In this document: positions 1 to 5,181 of the stretch, piece after piece
Layout: each line of letters starts with the position of its first letter
Numbering within the stretch: the first letter of the stretch is position 1
Translations under genes and position numbers: made by a program
NCBI GenBank assembly: GCA_945886995.1
Contig: CAMCZJ010000219.1
Span: forward strand, 1 to 5,181
Direction: 5' to 3'
DNA: 5,181 nucleotides
Source of the DNA: Asaia bogorensis
GTDB lineage: Bacteria; Pseudomonadota; Alphaproteobacteria; Acetobacterales; Acetobacteraceae
Notes under the pieces: model-generated
The model's input: the letters and a program-made list of their open reading frames with translations, nothing else
Database searches by the model: none
Told to the model about the DNA's origin: nothing

Positions 1-10
1 TGCCGCGCCC

Positions 11-520
11 TCAAGCCGCGCCTTCCTGCCAATAGCCATGATGCGGCAGGGCGCCTTCTGCTTCCAGGCAGGGGCCGATCACATCCACGCGTTCAGCAGC
101 ACTGTCCAGAACCGCCCGGCAGGAAAGGGATAAGCCCGCCGTGTGGGGCTGCGCATTGCGCAAATGCAGGATGGCGCCGGCGGAAAGCCCATAAACCGCA
201 CGCCCAATGCCGGTGTAGAAAATCGCGGCTGAACACATCGCACAGGGCTCGCCCGAGGAATAAATCGTGGCGGCGCGCAGCACATCGCGCGGCAGGCCGG
301 CCCGCAGCACGGCATGCAGCGCATTCATTTCGGAATGCGCCAGCGTCCCGCCGCCGCCCTTGCCCTGGGTGGACCCGGCCTCGGCCAGCACTTTTCCCGT
401 TTCATCCGCGATCACCGCAGCGAATGGGCGATCACCGCGTGCGCGCGCTTCTCCGGCCAGCGTAAAAGCGCGGCGGAGCAGCGTGGCATCGAGCGTGGAG
501 AGTTTGTCATCCTCGGCCAT
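11..520 (-). CDS. Nucleoside/nucleobase deaminase (cytidine/deoxycytidylate deaminase superfamily, zinc-dependent)
   Basis: Predicted 169-residue cytosolic enzyme that hydrolytically deaminates a base, nucleoside or nucleotide. The zinc-site signatures are plain: H62-S-E64 (zinc ligand and proton shuttle, in LAHSEMNAL) and P92-C93-A-M-C96 (two cysteine ligands), preceded by a typical RPFAAVIAD strand at 31-39. Length and motif spacing fit the COG0590 group, which includes guanine deaminases and TadA. The SSGEPCAMC context and the C-terminal extension argue against TadA itself, but the substrate cannot be read from sequence. The start at 520 is chosen because AGGA lies 8 nt upstream; an alternative ATG at 538 overlaps the permease stop and has no Shine-Dalgarno. 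The gene follows ybbP after 10 nt, so it is probably co-transcribed with it. The family is confident; the substrate and any link to the transporter are not. Confidence 0.9.
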   Translation of the reverse strand: MAEDDKLSTLDATLLRRAFTLAGEARARGDRPFAAVIADETGKVLAEAGSTQGKGGGGTLAHSEMNALHAVLRAGLPRDVLRAATIYSSGEPCAMCSAAIFYTGIGRAVYGLSAGAILHLRNAQPHTAGLSLSCRAVLDSAAERVDVIGPCLEAEGALPHHGYWQEGAA

Positions 521-528
521 GGCGGGGT

Positions 529-532
529 TCCT
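529..532 (-). promoter_or_regulatory. Ribosome binding site of the deaminase, overlapping the ybbP stop codon
   Basis: On the coding strand the sequence TAGGAACCCCGCCATG joins the two genes. The AG of the permease stop codon TAG is part of the AGGA Shine-Dalgarno, which sits 8 nt before the ATG at 520. This decides the start in favour of 520 over the ATG at 538. It also suggests that ribosomes terminating on ybbP occupy or expose the initiation site (translational coupling, inferred). Confidence 0.6.
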
Positions 533-3029
533 ATTCATTGCGGAGCAAGGGTGCCGCCTTGGCGCGTAGCGCGAAGGCCGTACCGGCATAACCAAATGCA
601 AGGGTGATCGCCATGCAGGCGAGCACCGTGATCGTCAAAGTGCCCGGCAGAAACACCCAATCCGCGCGCATGACAAAACGCACCACACCCCAGGCCGCCG
701 CCGTGCCGGCAGCCGCCGCAAGCAAACCCGCCGTCAGGCCCAGCAGCCCAAACTCCACCAGGAAGCTCGCACGGATTTGCGCGCGCGTAGCGCCGATGGT
801 CTTCAGCACAACGGCATCCCTGATGCGCCGCCTTTGCCCCGCCGCCACCGCGCCCGCCAGCACCAGCAAGCCCGCCACCAGCGTAATCCCCGCCACGGCG
901 GATAGCGCGAGGCCGATGCGTTCCAAAAGCCCCACAACCTGATCCAAGGCATCGCGCACCCGAATGCCCGTTACATTCGGAAAGCGATCCGTCAGCAATT
1001 GAAGCAACGCTGCTTCCTGCATCAGGTCATTGCGCATGGTCGCGATATGCGTATGCGGCGCCGCCGAGAGCAAACCGGGTGAGGCCACCAGCACGTAATT
1101 GATGCCAAGCCCGCGCCAGGCGATTTCCCGTAGGCTCGCGATTTTCAGCGTAATGTCGCGCCCCAGCACATTGACCGTGATGCTATCGCCAACACCAACG
1201 CCCCAACCCTTGGCGAGTTGCGCGTCAAAGGAAACCAAGGGCGGGCCAGAATAATCCGGCGCCCACCATGCGCCGGCAACCAGCTTGGCGCCTTCCGGCG
1301 GAATCGCTGAATAGGTCAGGCCCCGATCGCCGCGCAACGCCCAGGCGGTTTCAGGTGTCGCGCTGACCTGTTCCGCCGGCACACCATTCACCGCAACAAT
1401 ACGCGCACGCAAATTCGGCACGCTGCGGATTTCCGTGACGCCGGTTTGCGCGCGGGCGAGTGCTTCAAACGCCTGTATCTGATCTGATTGGATATCAATG
1501 AAGTAGAAATTCGGCGCGGCGGCGGGCATTTCATTGGCCAATTGCCGGCGGAGATTGCCTTCAATCAGCGCAATGGCGGCAAGCACCGTGAGCCCCACGC
1601 CAAGTGAAACCAGCATGAGTGGTGTCGGCGCCCCAGGCCGATGCAGATTGGCGAGCCCCAGGCGCAGCGCCGGGCGGCGCGCATGCGGCAGGCGCCTTGC
1701 AAGCGCCATCAGCGCACCCGCACCAAGGCGGAATAGCAATAGCGTGCCGATCACCGCCACGATGAACATCGCCGCAAAACGCGGATTCTCCGCCGTGCCG
1801 ATCACCAAGGCGGAAAGCGCCCCCGCCGCCACCAGAATCGCCGCCAGAATGCCAAGGCTTGGCCTGCCGCTGCTGGGTGCCACCACATCGCGAAACAAGG
1901 CCGCGCCCGGAATGCTCCCCGCGCGCCCAAGCGGCCATAGCGTGAAGGCGAGCGCCGTGAGCAAGCCATAAAGCCCTGCCATCGCGAGTGGCACCGGATA
2001 GGGCAGAATGCGTGGCGCCACCGGCAAAATGGAAGCGAGTGCCGCCGCCCCCGCCCAGGTCAGCCCAAAGCCAATCACCAAGCCAAGCGCAATGCCAAGC
2101 AGCGCCAGCGCCATCACCTGCATCAGATAGGTCGTGAAAATCAGCGATGGCGGCGCGCCAAGGCAACGCAAAGTCGCAATGGTGCGCGCGCGTTGCTCCA
2201 ACCAGGCAGACACACCAGTCGCAATGCCAATCCCGCCGACTAGTAGCGCCGTCAAGCTCGCCAGCGTCAGGAAAAACGCCGCCCGATCCAGAAAGCGATT
2301 AACGCCGGGTGCCGCGACATCGGAGCTTCTGATGCGCCAGCCGGATTCCGGAAAATCCCTTCGCAGATCAGCAATGATGCGTTGGCGATCCACGCCCGGC
2401 GGCAGCGCAAGCCGATATTCATACGTCACCAGACTGCCCGGCTGGATCAGCCGTGTTGCGTCCAGCGATCCCAAGGCAATCATGGCGCGCGGCCCGAGAA
2501 GGGAGGGGCTGGCGACCTTATCGGGTTCCTGCGTGATGGTGGCGCTGAGCGTGAAGCGCGCTTCGCCAATGCGCAGCACGGCGCCGGGCGCTACACCAAG
2601 CCTTTCGGCAATGAAAGGATCAACCAGGATATCACCCGCGCCAAGCGCGACAGGCGGTTGCAATTCAAGCGTGCCGTAAAGCGGATAGGCACCATCCACC
2701 GCCTTCACTTCCACCAACATGCGCTGGCCGGTTTCAGCAACCGCCATGGCGCGCAGCGTCACCACTTCCGAAACCCGCGCGCCCCGCGCCGCAAGCCAGG
2801 CCCGCGGTGCTTCACCCAAAGGGCGATAGGGGGAAGCGATTTCAACATCACCCCCAAGGATGCGCGCGCCATCTGCCGCAAGCCCGGCATCAACGCCAGC
2901 GCGCAGCGTGCCAACGGCGGTGATCGCCGCCACCCCAAGGGCGAGGCAGGCCAGCACAATGCGCAAACCGCGCAACCCGCCGCGTAATTCGCGCCGCGCG
3001 ATCCGGAACGCAAGCAGCAGATTGCTCAC
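531..3029 (-). CDS. ybbP: YbbP-family ABC transporter permease (FtsX/MacB superfamily)
   Basis: An 832-residue inner-membrane permease, partner of the adjacent ATPase; E. coli YbbP is about 800 residues. The layout is an N-terminal membrane helix (about 22-42), a periplasmic region to about 245, an FtsX-type bundle (about 250-275, 297-330, 345-367), further helices near 392-438 and 470-490, a second periplasmic region (about 495-700) and a C-terminal FtsX bundle (about 703-822). Family landmarks recognisable against E. coli YbbP are VKAVDGAYPLYG (about 108-119), ITQEPD (165-170), PNFYFIDI (506-513) and SLREIAW (632-638). MacB-like systems of this type usually work by mechanotransmission rather than by transport through the membrane. 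The start is GTG at 3029, overlapping the ATPase TGA as GTGA, and the family N-terminus begins right after it; the Shine-Dalgarno is weak (GGTGG). An ATG at 3089 would add 20 non-family residues. No break or frameshift is seen. Confidence 0.93.
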   Translation of the reverse strand: MSNLLLAFRIARRELRGGLRGLRIVLACLALGVAAITAVGTLRAGVDAGLAADGARILGGDVEIASPYRPLGEAPRAWLAARGARVSEVVTLRAMAVAETGQRMLVEVKAVDGAYPLYGTLELQPPVALGAGDILVDPFIAERLGVAPGAVLRIGEARFTLSATITQEPDKVASPSLLGPRAMIALGSLDATRLIQPGSLVTYEYRLALPPGVDRQRIIADLRRDFPESGWRIRSSDVAAPGVNRFLDRAAFFLTLASLTALLVGGIGIATGVSAWLEQRARTIATLRCLGAPPSLIFTTYLMQVMALALLGIALGLVIGFGLTWAGAAALASILPVAPRILPYPVPLAMAGLYGLLTALAFTLWPLGRAGSIPGAALFRDVVAPSSGRPSLGILAAILVAAGALSALVIGTAENPRFAAMFIVAVIGTLLLFRLGAGALMALARRLPHARRPALRLGLANLHRPGAPTPLMLVSLGVGLTVLAAIALIEGNLRRQLANEMPAAAPNFYFIDIQSDQIQAFEALARAQTGVTEIRSVPNLRARIVAVNGVPAEQVSATPETAWALRGDRGLTYSAIPPEGAKLVAGAWWAPDYSGPPLVSFDAQLAKGWGVGVGDSITVNVLGRDITLKIASLREIAWRGLGINYVLVASPGLLSAAPHTHIATMRNDLMQEAALLQLLTDRFPNVTGIRVRDALDQVVGLLERIGLALSAVAGITLVAGLLVLAGAVAAGQRRRIRDAVVLKTIGATRAQIRASFLVEFGLLGLTAGLLAAAAGTAAAWGVVRFVMRADWVFLPGTLTITVLACMAITLAFGYAGTAFALRAKAAPLLRNE

Positions 3030-3754
3030 GCCGCCACCATTTGGTCGGACACAATCAGCCCATCCTCGATCCGCAATTGCCGCGGGCAACGCGCTGCCAG
3101 CGCGGGATCATGCGTAATCAGCAACAACGTGGTGCCAAGCCGCGCGCGCAAATCAAACAGCAGCGCCATGACTTCCTCGCCCTTGGCGCGGTCCAAATTG
3201 CCGGTGGGCTCATCCGCCAGCAGCAGGCGCGGTTCTGCGACAAAGGCGCGCGCTAGCGCCACGCGCTGCTGCTCACCCCCTGAAAGCTGCGCCGGGTAAT
3301 GGCCCAAACGATGGCCAAGCCCCACGGCGCGCAAGGCTTCCGCCGCGCGGTCAAAAGCGTCTCGCACACCGGCGAATTCCAAGGGCACAGCGACGTTTTC
3401 CAGCGCCGTCATGGTCGGGATCAAATGAAAGGCCTGAAAGACAATGCCAAGCCTTTCGCGCCGGAAACGCGCCAGCGCATCTTCCTCCATTGCGCCGATA
3501 TCGGCGCCGTCAATCAGCAGGGTGCCTGATGTCGGGCGTTCCAACCCCGCCAGCAGCATGAGCAGGCTGGTCTTGCCGGAACCCGATGGGCCGACGATGC
3601 CCACAGCCTCCCCAGCATTCACGCGCAAATCAAGCCCACGGAGGATGTTGATCTCGCCCGCCCCCGCCCTCACTTTGAAGCCAAGGCCGCGCGCTTCGAT
3701 CAGGGGTTTTGTCGCCCCGGCGCTGGTCGTCTCGGTGACGTGAAGGGCATCCAT
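3026..3754 (-). CDS. ybbA: YbbA-family ABC transporter ATP-binding protein
   Basis: A 242-residue cytoplasmic ATPase that should pair as a homodimer with the YbbP permease. All nucleotide-binding motifs are intact: Walker A GPSGSGKT (55-62), Q-loop Q107, signature LSGGEQQ (157-163), Walker B LLLADEP with catalytic E182 (177-183), D-loop NLD (186-188) and H-loop H215. The LSGGEQQRVALARAF and DEPTGNLDR stretches are typical of the LolD/MacB/YbbA group; the neighbouring YbbP and TesA genes make YbbA the specific assignment. About 15 N-terminal residues precede the first conserved strand. The ATG at 3754 is the only plausible start: a TAG lies in frame six codons upstream, and the next in-frame ATG or GTG is GTG at codon 28, inside the first conserved strand region. 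The start codon overlaps that of the divergent tesA by two bases. The stop overlaps the ybbP GTG, indicating tight coupling. Confidence 0.96.
   Translation of the reverse strand: MDALHVTETTSAGATKPLIEARGLGFKVRAGAGEINILRGLDLRVNAGEAVGIVGPSGSGKTSLLMLLAGLERPTSGTLLIDGADIGAMEEDALARFRRERLGIVFQAFHLIPTMTALENVAVPLEFAGVRDAFDRAAEALRAVGLGHRLGHYPAQLSGGEQQRVALARAFVAEPRLLLADEPTGNLDRAKGEEVMALLFDLRARLGTTLLLITHDPALAARCPRQLRIEDGLIVSDQMVAA
3742..3747 (+). promoter_or_regulatory. Ribosome binding site of tesA, inside ybbA
   Basis: GAAGGG lies 5 nt upstream of the tesA ATG at 3753 and supports that start. It falls within the first codons of ybbA on the opposite strand. A GTG at 3735 is in frame but is followed at once by TGA, so no upstream extension is possible from it. 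Confidence 0.55.
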
Positions 3755-4421
3755 GGTATCGCTGATCTCCTATCCTGCCCGCGCATATGGTCGCAGATGG
3801 CTCTGGCGCCAATCGCTGGCGCTGCTGGCTTTGGGGGCAATTCCGGCTCAGGCGGCGGAAATCCGGCTGATGATGCTGGGCGATTCGATTACCGCCGGGT
3901 ATGGGCTGGCGCGCGGCCAGGCGCTGCCGGCCAGGCTGGAAGCCGCCCTGCGCGGCAAAGGCCGGGCCGTGCGGGTGATTGATGCCGGGGTTTCGGGTGA
4001 CACCACGGCGGGCGGGCGGGCCAGGCTGGATTGGGCTTTGGCTGAGAATCCCCATGCGGTGATTGTGGCACTTGGTGGGAATGATGGGCTCCGCGCGCTG
4101 GAACCCCGCGCCAGCCGGGCCAATCTGGCCGCCATCCTGGATGCCTTGGCTGCGAAGCGCCTGCCCACCATGTTCGCCGGGATGCTGGCGCCGCCCAATC
4201 TCGGCGCCGATTACGGGCGGGAATTCGCTGCGAGTTTCAGTGACTTGGCCCGCGAGCGGCCCGGCGTGGTCTTCTACCCCTTCCTGCTGGAAGGCGTGGC
4301 GGGGGATCTTTCGCTGAACCAGCCGGACGGCATTCATCCAAATGTCGCTGGCGTGGAGGAGTTGGTTCGTCGCATGCTACCTTCAGTCGAATCGCTTTTG
4401 GCTCGGGTTACCGCGCCATAG
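3753..4421 (+). CDS. tesA: TesA-like SGNH/GDSL hydrolase (acyl-CoA thioesterase I / lysophospholipase L1 / arylesterase)
   Basis: A 222-residue secreted esterase-thioesterase. Residues 1-34 form a signal peptide: a basic RRWLWRQ stretch, a short Leu/Ala core and an AQA cleavage site before A35. The mature part carries the SGNH blocks: GDSITAGYG with nucleophile S45, the block II glycine G82 in VSGDTTAGG, GGND with oxyanion N110 (108-111), and DGIHP with D192 and H195 completing the triad. Mature size, about 188 residues, is close to E. coli TesA (about 182). It should act in the periplasm on acyl esters and lysophospholipids, probably in partnership with YbbA-YbbP, encoded divergently here as in E. 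coli. The start at 3753 is supported by GAAGGG 5 nt upstream and by the signal peptide, which any downstream start would destroy. thpR follows after 34 nt. The natural substrate is unknown. Confidence 0.95.
   Translation: MVSLISYPARAYGRRWLWRQSLALLALGAIPAQAAEIRLMMLGDSITAGYGLARGQALPARLEAALRGKGRAVRVIDAGVSGDTTAGGRARLDWALAENPHAVIVALGGNDGLRALEPRASRANLAAILDALAAKRLPTMFAGMLAPPNLGADYGREFAASFSDLARERPGVVFYPFLLEGVAGDLSLNQPDGIHPNVAGVEELVRRMLPSVESLLARVTAP
3767..3771 (-). promoter_or_regulatory. Probable ribosome binding site of ybbA, inside tesA
   Basis: On the minus strand AGGAG is followed 12 nt later by the ybbA ATG. The match to the Shine-Dalgarno consensus is good but the spacing is longer than the usual 5-9 nt. 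The site lies entirely within codons 5-7 of tesA on the opposite strand. Confidence 0.45.
3784..3812 (-). promoter_or_regulatory. Candidate ybbA promoter within the tesA signal-peptide codons
   Basis: On the minus strand TTGGCG (3812-3807) is separated by exactly 17 nt from CATATG (3789-3784), 29 nt before the ybbA ATG. The -35 matches the consensus at 4 of 6 positions and the -10 at only 3 of 6, so this is a weak call supported mainly by spacing and position. If real, ybbA transcription starts inside tesA. Confidence 0.2.
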
Positions 4422-4455
4422 GCTAACCGCCGGATTGCACAGAAGGGCCCCCGCC

Positions 4456-5007
4456 ATGCTGCGTCTTTTCGTCGCCCTTGCCTTGCCTCCCTCGCTGCGG
4501 GCGGAAATCGCGGGCCTGGTTGGCGGTATTCCCGGCGCCCGCTGGGTGCCGCCCGAGAATTACCACCTGACTTTGCGCTTCATTGGCGAAATTGAGCCCT
4601 GGCGCGCCCAGGAAGTGGATGACGCGCTGGCGGCAATCCGCGCGCGGCCCTTCACCTTGCAGCTTGCCGGCGTTGGCACTTTCGAGAAAGCCGGGCGCAT
4701 CCAATCGCTTTGGGTGGGTGCGGAGCGCAATGACGCGCTGACCCATTTGCAGACCAAGGTGGAAACCGCGTTGCAACGCGTGGGGCTGGCCGCGGAGCGC
4801 AAGCGCTTTTCACCCCATGTGACGCTGGCACGGACCGACCGCGCCACGCCGGAAAAGCTGATGGCCTTTGTGCAGGCCTATAATCTGTTCCGCGCCACAC
4901 CGGTTGAGGTGGAGCATTTCACGCTTTTCTCCTCCCGCTTGGGGAAGGAAGCTTCGGTCTATACGCCGGAAGTGGATTACGATTTGGTGGCGCGCGTCGC
5001 GGCGTGA
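4456..5007 (+). CDS. thpR: RNA 2',3'-cyclic phosphodiesterase (2'-5' RNA ligase family, ThpR/LigT)
   Basis: A 183-residue cytosolic member of the 2H phosphoesterase superfamily. It opens 2',3'-cyclic phosphate ends of RNA to 2'-phosphates, and family members can reversibly make 2'-5' linkages. Both catalytic HxTx motifs are intact: HLTL at 37-40 and HVTL at 121-124, giving the two-lobed pseudo-symmetric fold. The N-terminal LRLFVALALP strand and the GTF...LWVG segment (74-88) are also typical, and the length matches the usual 170-190 residues. The start at 4456 is preceded by AAGGG at 8 nt and the family N-terminus begins there; a longer frame from 4342 would overlap tesA and adds unrelated residues. 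It lies 34 nt after tesA with no terminator visible between them, so it is probably co-transcribed. No functional link to TesA is evident. Confidence 0.95.
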   Translation: MLRLFVALALPPSLRAEIAGLVGGIPGARWVPPENYHLTLRFIGEIEPWRAQEVDDALAAIRARPFTLQLAGVGTFEKAGRIQSLWVGAERNDALTHLQTKVETALQRVGLAAERKRFSPHVTLARTDRATPEKLMAFVQAYNLFRATPVEVEHFTLFSSRLGKEASVYTPEVDYDLVARVAA

Positions 5008-5059
5008 GGGGCAAGGCGTCGTTTTTCAGGGGCGCGGTGCGCTCAAGGCAAGAAAACCC

Positions 5060-5088
5060 TTGCTAAATATACGCCAATGGCGTAGTTT
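5060..5088 (+). promoter_or_regulatory. Candidate promoter for the edge gene (possible toxin-antitoxin operon)
   Basis: TTGCTA (5060-5065) and TAGTTT (5083-5088) are separated by 17 nt, with the palindrome at 5070-5084 filling the spacer and entering the -10. Matches are 4 of 6 and 3 of 6 to the sigma-70 consensus. A start of transcription about 6-7 nt after the -10 would fall on the ATG at 5094. The stretch is visibly more AT-rich than the coding DNA around it. An overlapping alternative -10 (TAAATA at 5064) lacks a convincing -35. Confidence 0.35.
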
Positions 5089-5089
5089 T
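5065..5089. promoter_or_regulatory. Palindromic operator-like inverted repeat
   Basis: The core TACGCCAATGGCGTA (5070-5084) is a perfect inverted repeat with 7-bp arms around a single central A. It extends to 12-bp arms over 5065-5089 with 10 of 12 positions paired; the mismatches are 5068/5086 and 5069/5085. Its place inside the candidate promoter and just before a toxin-like reading frame suggests binding by a dimeric helix-turn-helix antitoxin that represses its own operon. As a transcript hairpin it would have a one-base loop and is not followed by a proper T-tract, so a terminator is less likely. Confidence 0.6.
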
Positions 5090-5093
5090 CGTT

Positions 5094-5181
5094 ATGCAGA
5101 TCGTCCGCACCGGGCTGTACCTTCGGCAAATGAAGCGCCTTGGCGCATCAAGCACGGATATGGGGCGGCTTGAGGCAGAAA
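5094..5181 (+). CDS. Partial CDS: N-terminus of a probable RelE/HigB-type toxin (runs off the window)
   Basis: The frame from the ATG at 5094 is open for 29 codons to the window edge. It begins MQIVRTGLYLRQMKRLGAS and continues STDMGRLEAE. The pattern of a short initial strand, then an amphipathic basic helix with a (Y/F)LRxxKRLG-like stretch, then a second helix, resembles the start of RelE/HigB-family mRNA-interferase toxins. The catalytic C-terminal half is not present, so this is recognition by N-terminal pattern only. There is no Shine-Dalgarno before the ATG; the candidate -10 ends 5 nt upstream, which would fit a leaderless transcript. ATGs at 5130 and 5160 are in frame but are likewise poorly preceded. 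If the assignment holds, an antitoxin with a helix-turn-helix domain is expected just downstream. It could instead be an unrelated small protein. Confidence 0.45.
   Translation, partial: MQIVRTGLYLRQMKRLGASSTDMGRLEAE

Noticed and set aside
1..10. Possible terminator or neighbouring gene after the deaminase
   Set aside because: Only 10 bases remain beyond the deaminase stop, which is too little to support any call.
1561..2166. A 201-codon minus-strand open frame inside ybbP
   Set aside because: It lies wholly within the well-supported permease gene in another frame. Its composition (very rich in Gly, Ala, His and Trp) is typical of a shadow frame in GC-rich DNA, and it has no recognisable domain.
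2382..2987. A 201-codon plus-strand open frame antisense to ybbP
   Set aside because: It is rich in Arg, His and Gln with no family motif, lies fully antisense to conserved YbbP sequence, and has no convincing ribosome binding site.
3675..3703. TTGAAG-N17-GATCAG as a tesA promoter inside ybbA
   Set aside because: The spacing is right and the -35 is acceptable, but the -10 matches at only three positions. GC-rich coding DNA yields such pairs by chance, so it is not listed as a feature.
3630..4337. A 235-codon minus-strand open frame spanning the ybbA start and most of tesA
   Set aside because: It is antisense to the catalytic blocks of tesA and overlaps ybbA in a different frame. The product is low-complexity and unrecognisable. 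It is explained by GC-driven absence of stops.
5048..5063. GCAAG/CTTGC hairpin as a possible thpR terminator
   Set aside because: The stem is only 5 bp and is followed by TAAATATACG rather than a T-tract, so it does not support an intrinsic terminator.
4868..5173. A 101-codon plus-strand open frame across the thpR end and the spacer
   Set aside because: It overlaps the conserved C-terminus of ThpR out of frame and then runs through the palindrome. The frame beginning at 5094 fits the promoter layout and a known family pattern better.

Overview
The window is a GC-rich, tightly packed bacterial chromosome segment. The strong GC bias, the Shine-Dalgarno sites and the protein families point to a proteobacterium, most plausibly an alphaproteobacterium (Rhodospirillales/Acetobacteraceae-like). 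That assignment rests on composition and general family resemblance, not on a marker gene. Almost every base up to about 5007 is coding.

The core is the classical YbbA-YbbP-TesA neighbourhood. On the minus strand, reading leftward from about 3754, a three-gene run encodes an ABC ATPase (ybbA, 3026-3754), a large FtsX-type permease (ybbP, 531-3029, overlapping the ATPase stop as GTGA) and a zinc-dependent nucleoside/nucleobase deaminase (11-520, whose ribosome binding site overlaps the permease stop codon). On the plus strand, diverging from ybbA, are tesA (3753-4421; exported SGNH/GDSL esterase-thioesterase) and thpR (4456-5007; RNA 2',3'-cyclic phosphodiesterase). YbbA and YbbP should form an inner-membrane MacB-like (type VII) machine. 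TesA should be its periplasmic partner, acting on hydrophobic esters or lysophospholipids. The deaminase and ThpR have no obvious part in that job and are probably co-transcribed passengers or housekeeping neighbours.

The divergent pair is unusually compressed: the ATG of ybbA and the ATG of tesA lie in one CCATGG and share two base pairs. There is therefore no intergenic region, and each gene's leader and probable promoter lie inside the other gene.

From 5008 to 5093 there is a short, AT-richer spacer. It holds a perfect 15-bp palindrome (5070-5084) within a 25-bp imperfect one, placed between plausible -35 and -10 elements. An ATG at 5094 opens a reading frame that runs off the window; its 29 residues look like the start of a RelE/HigB-type toxin. 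This is probably the beginning of an autoregulated toxin-antitoxin operon, possibly with a leaderless mRNA. The rest of that system lies outside the window.
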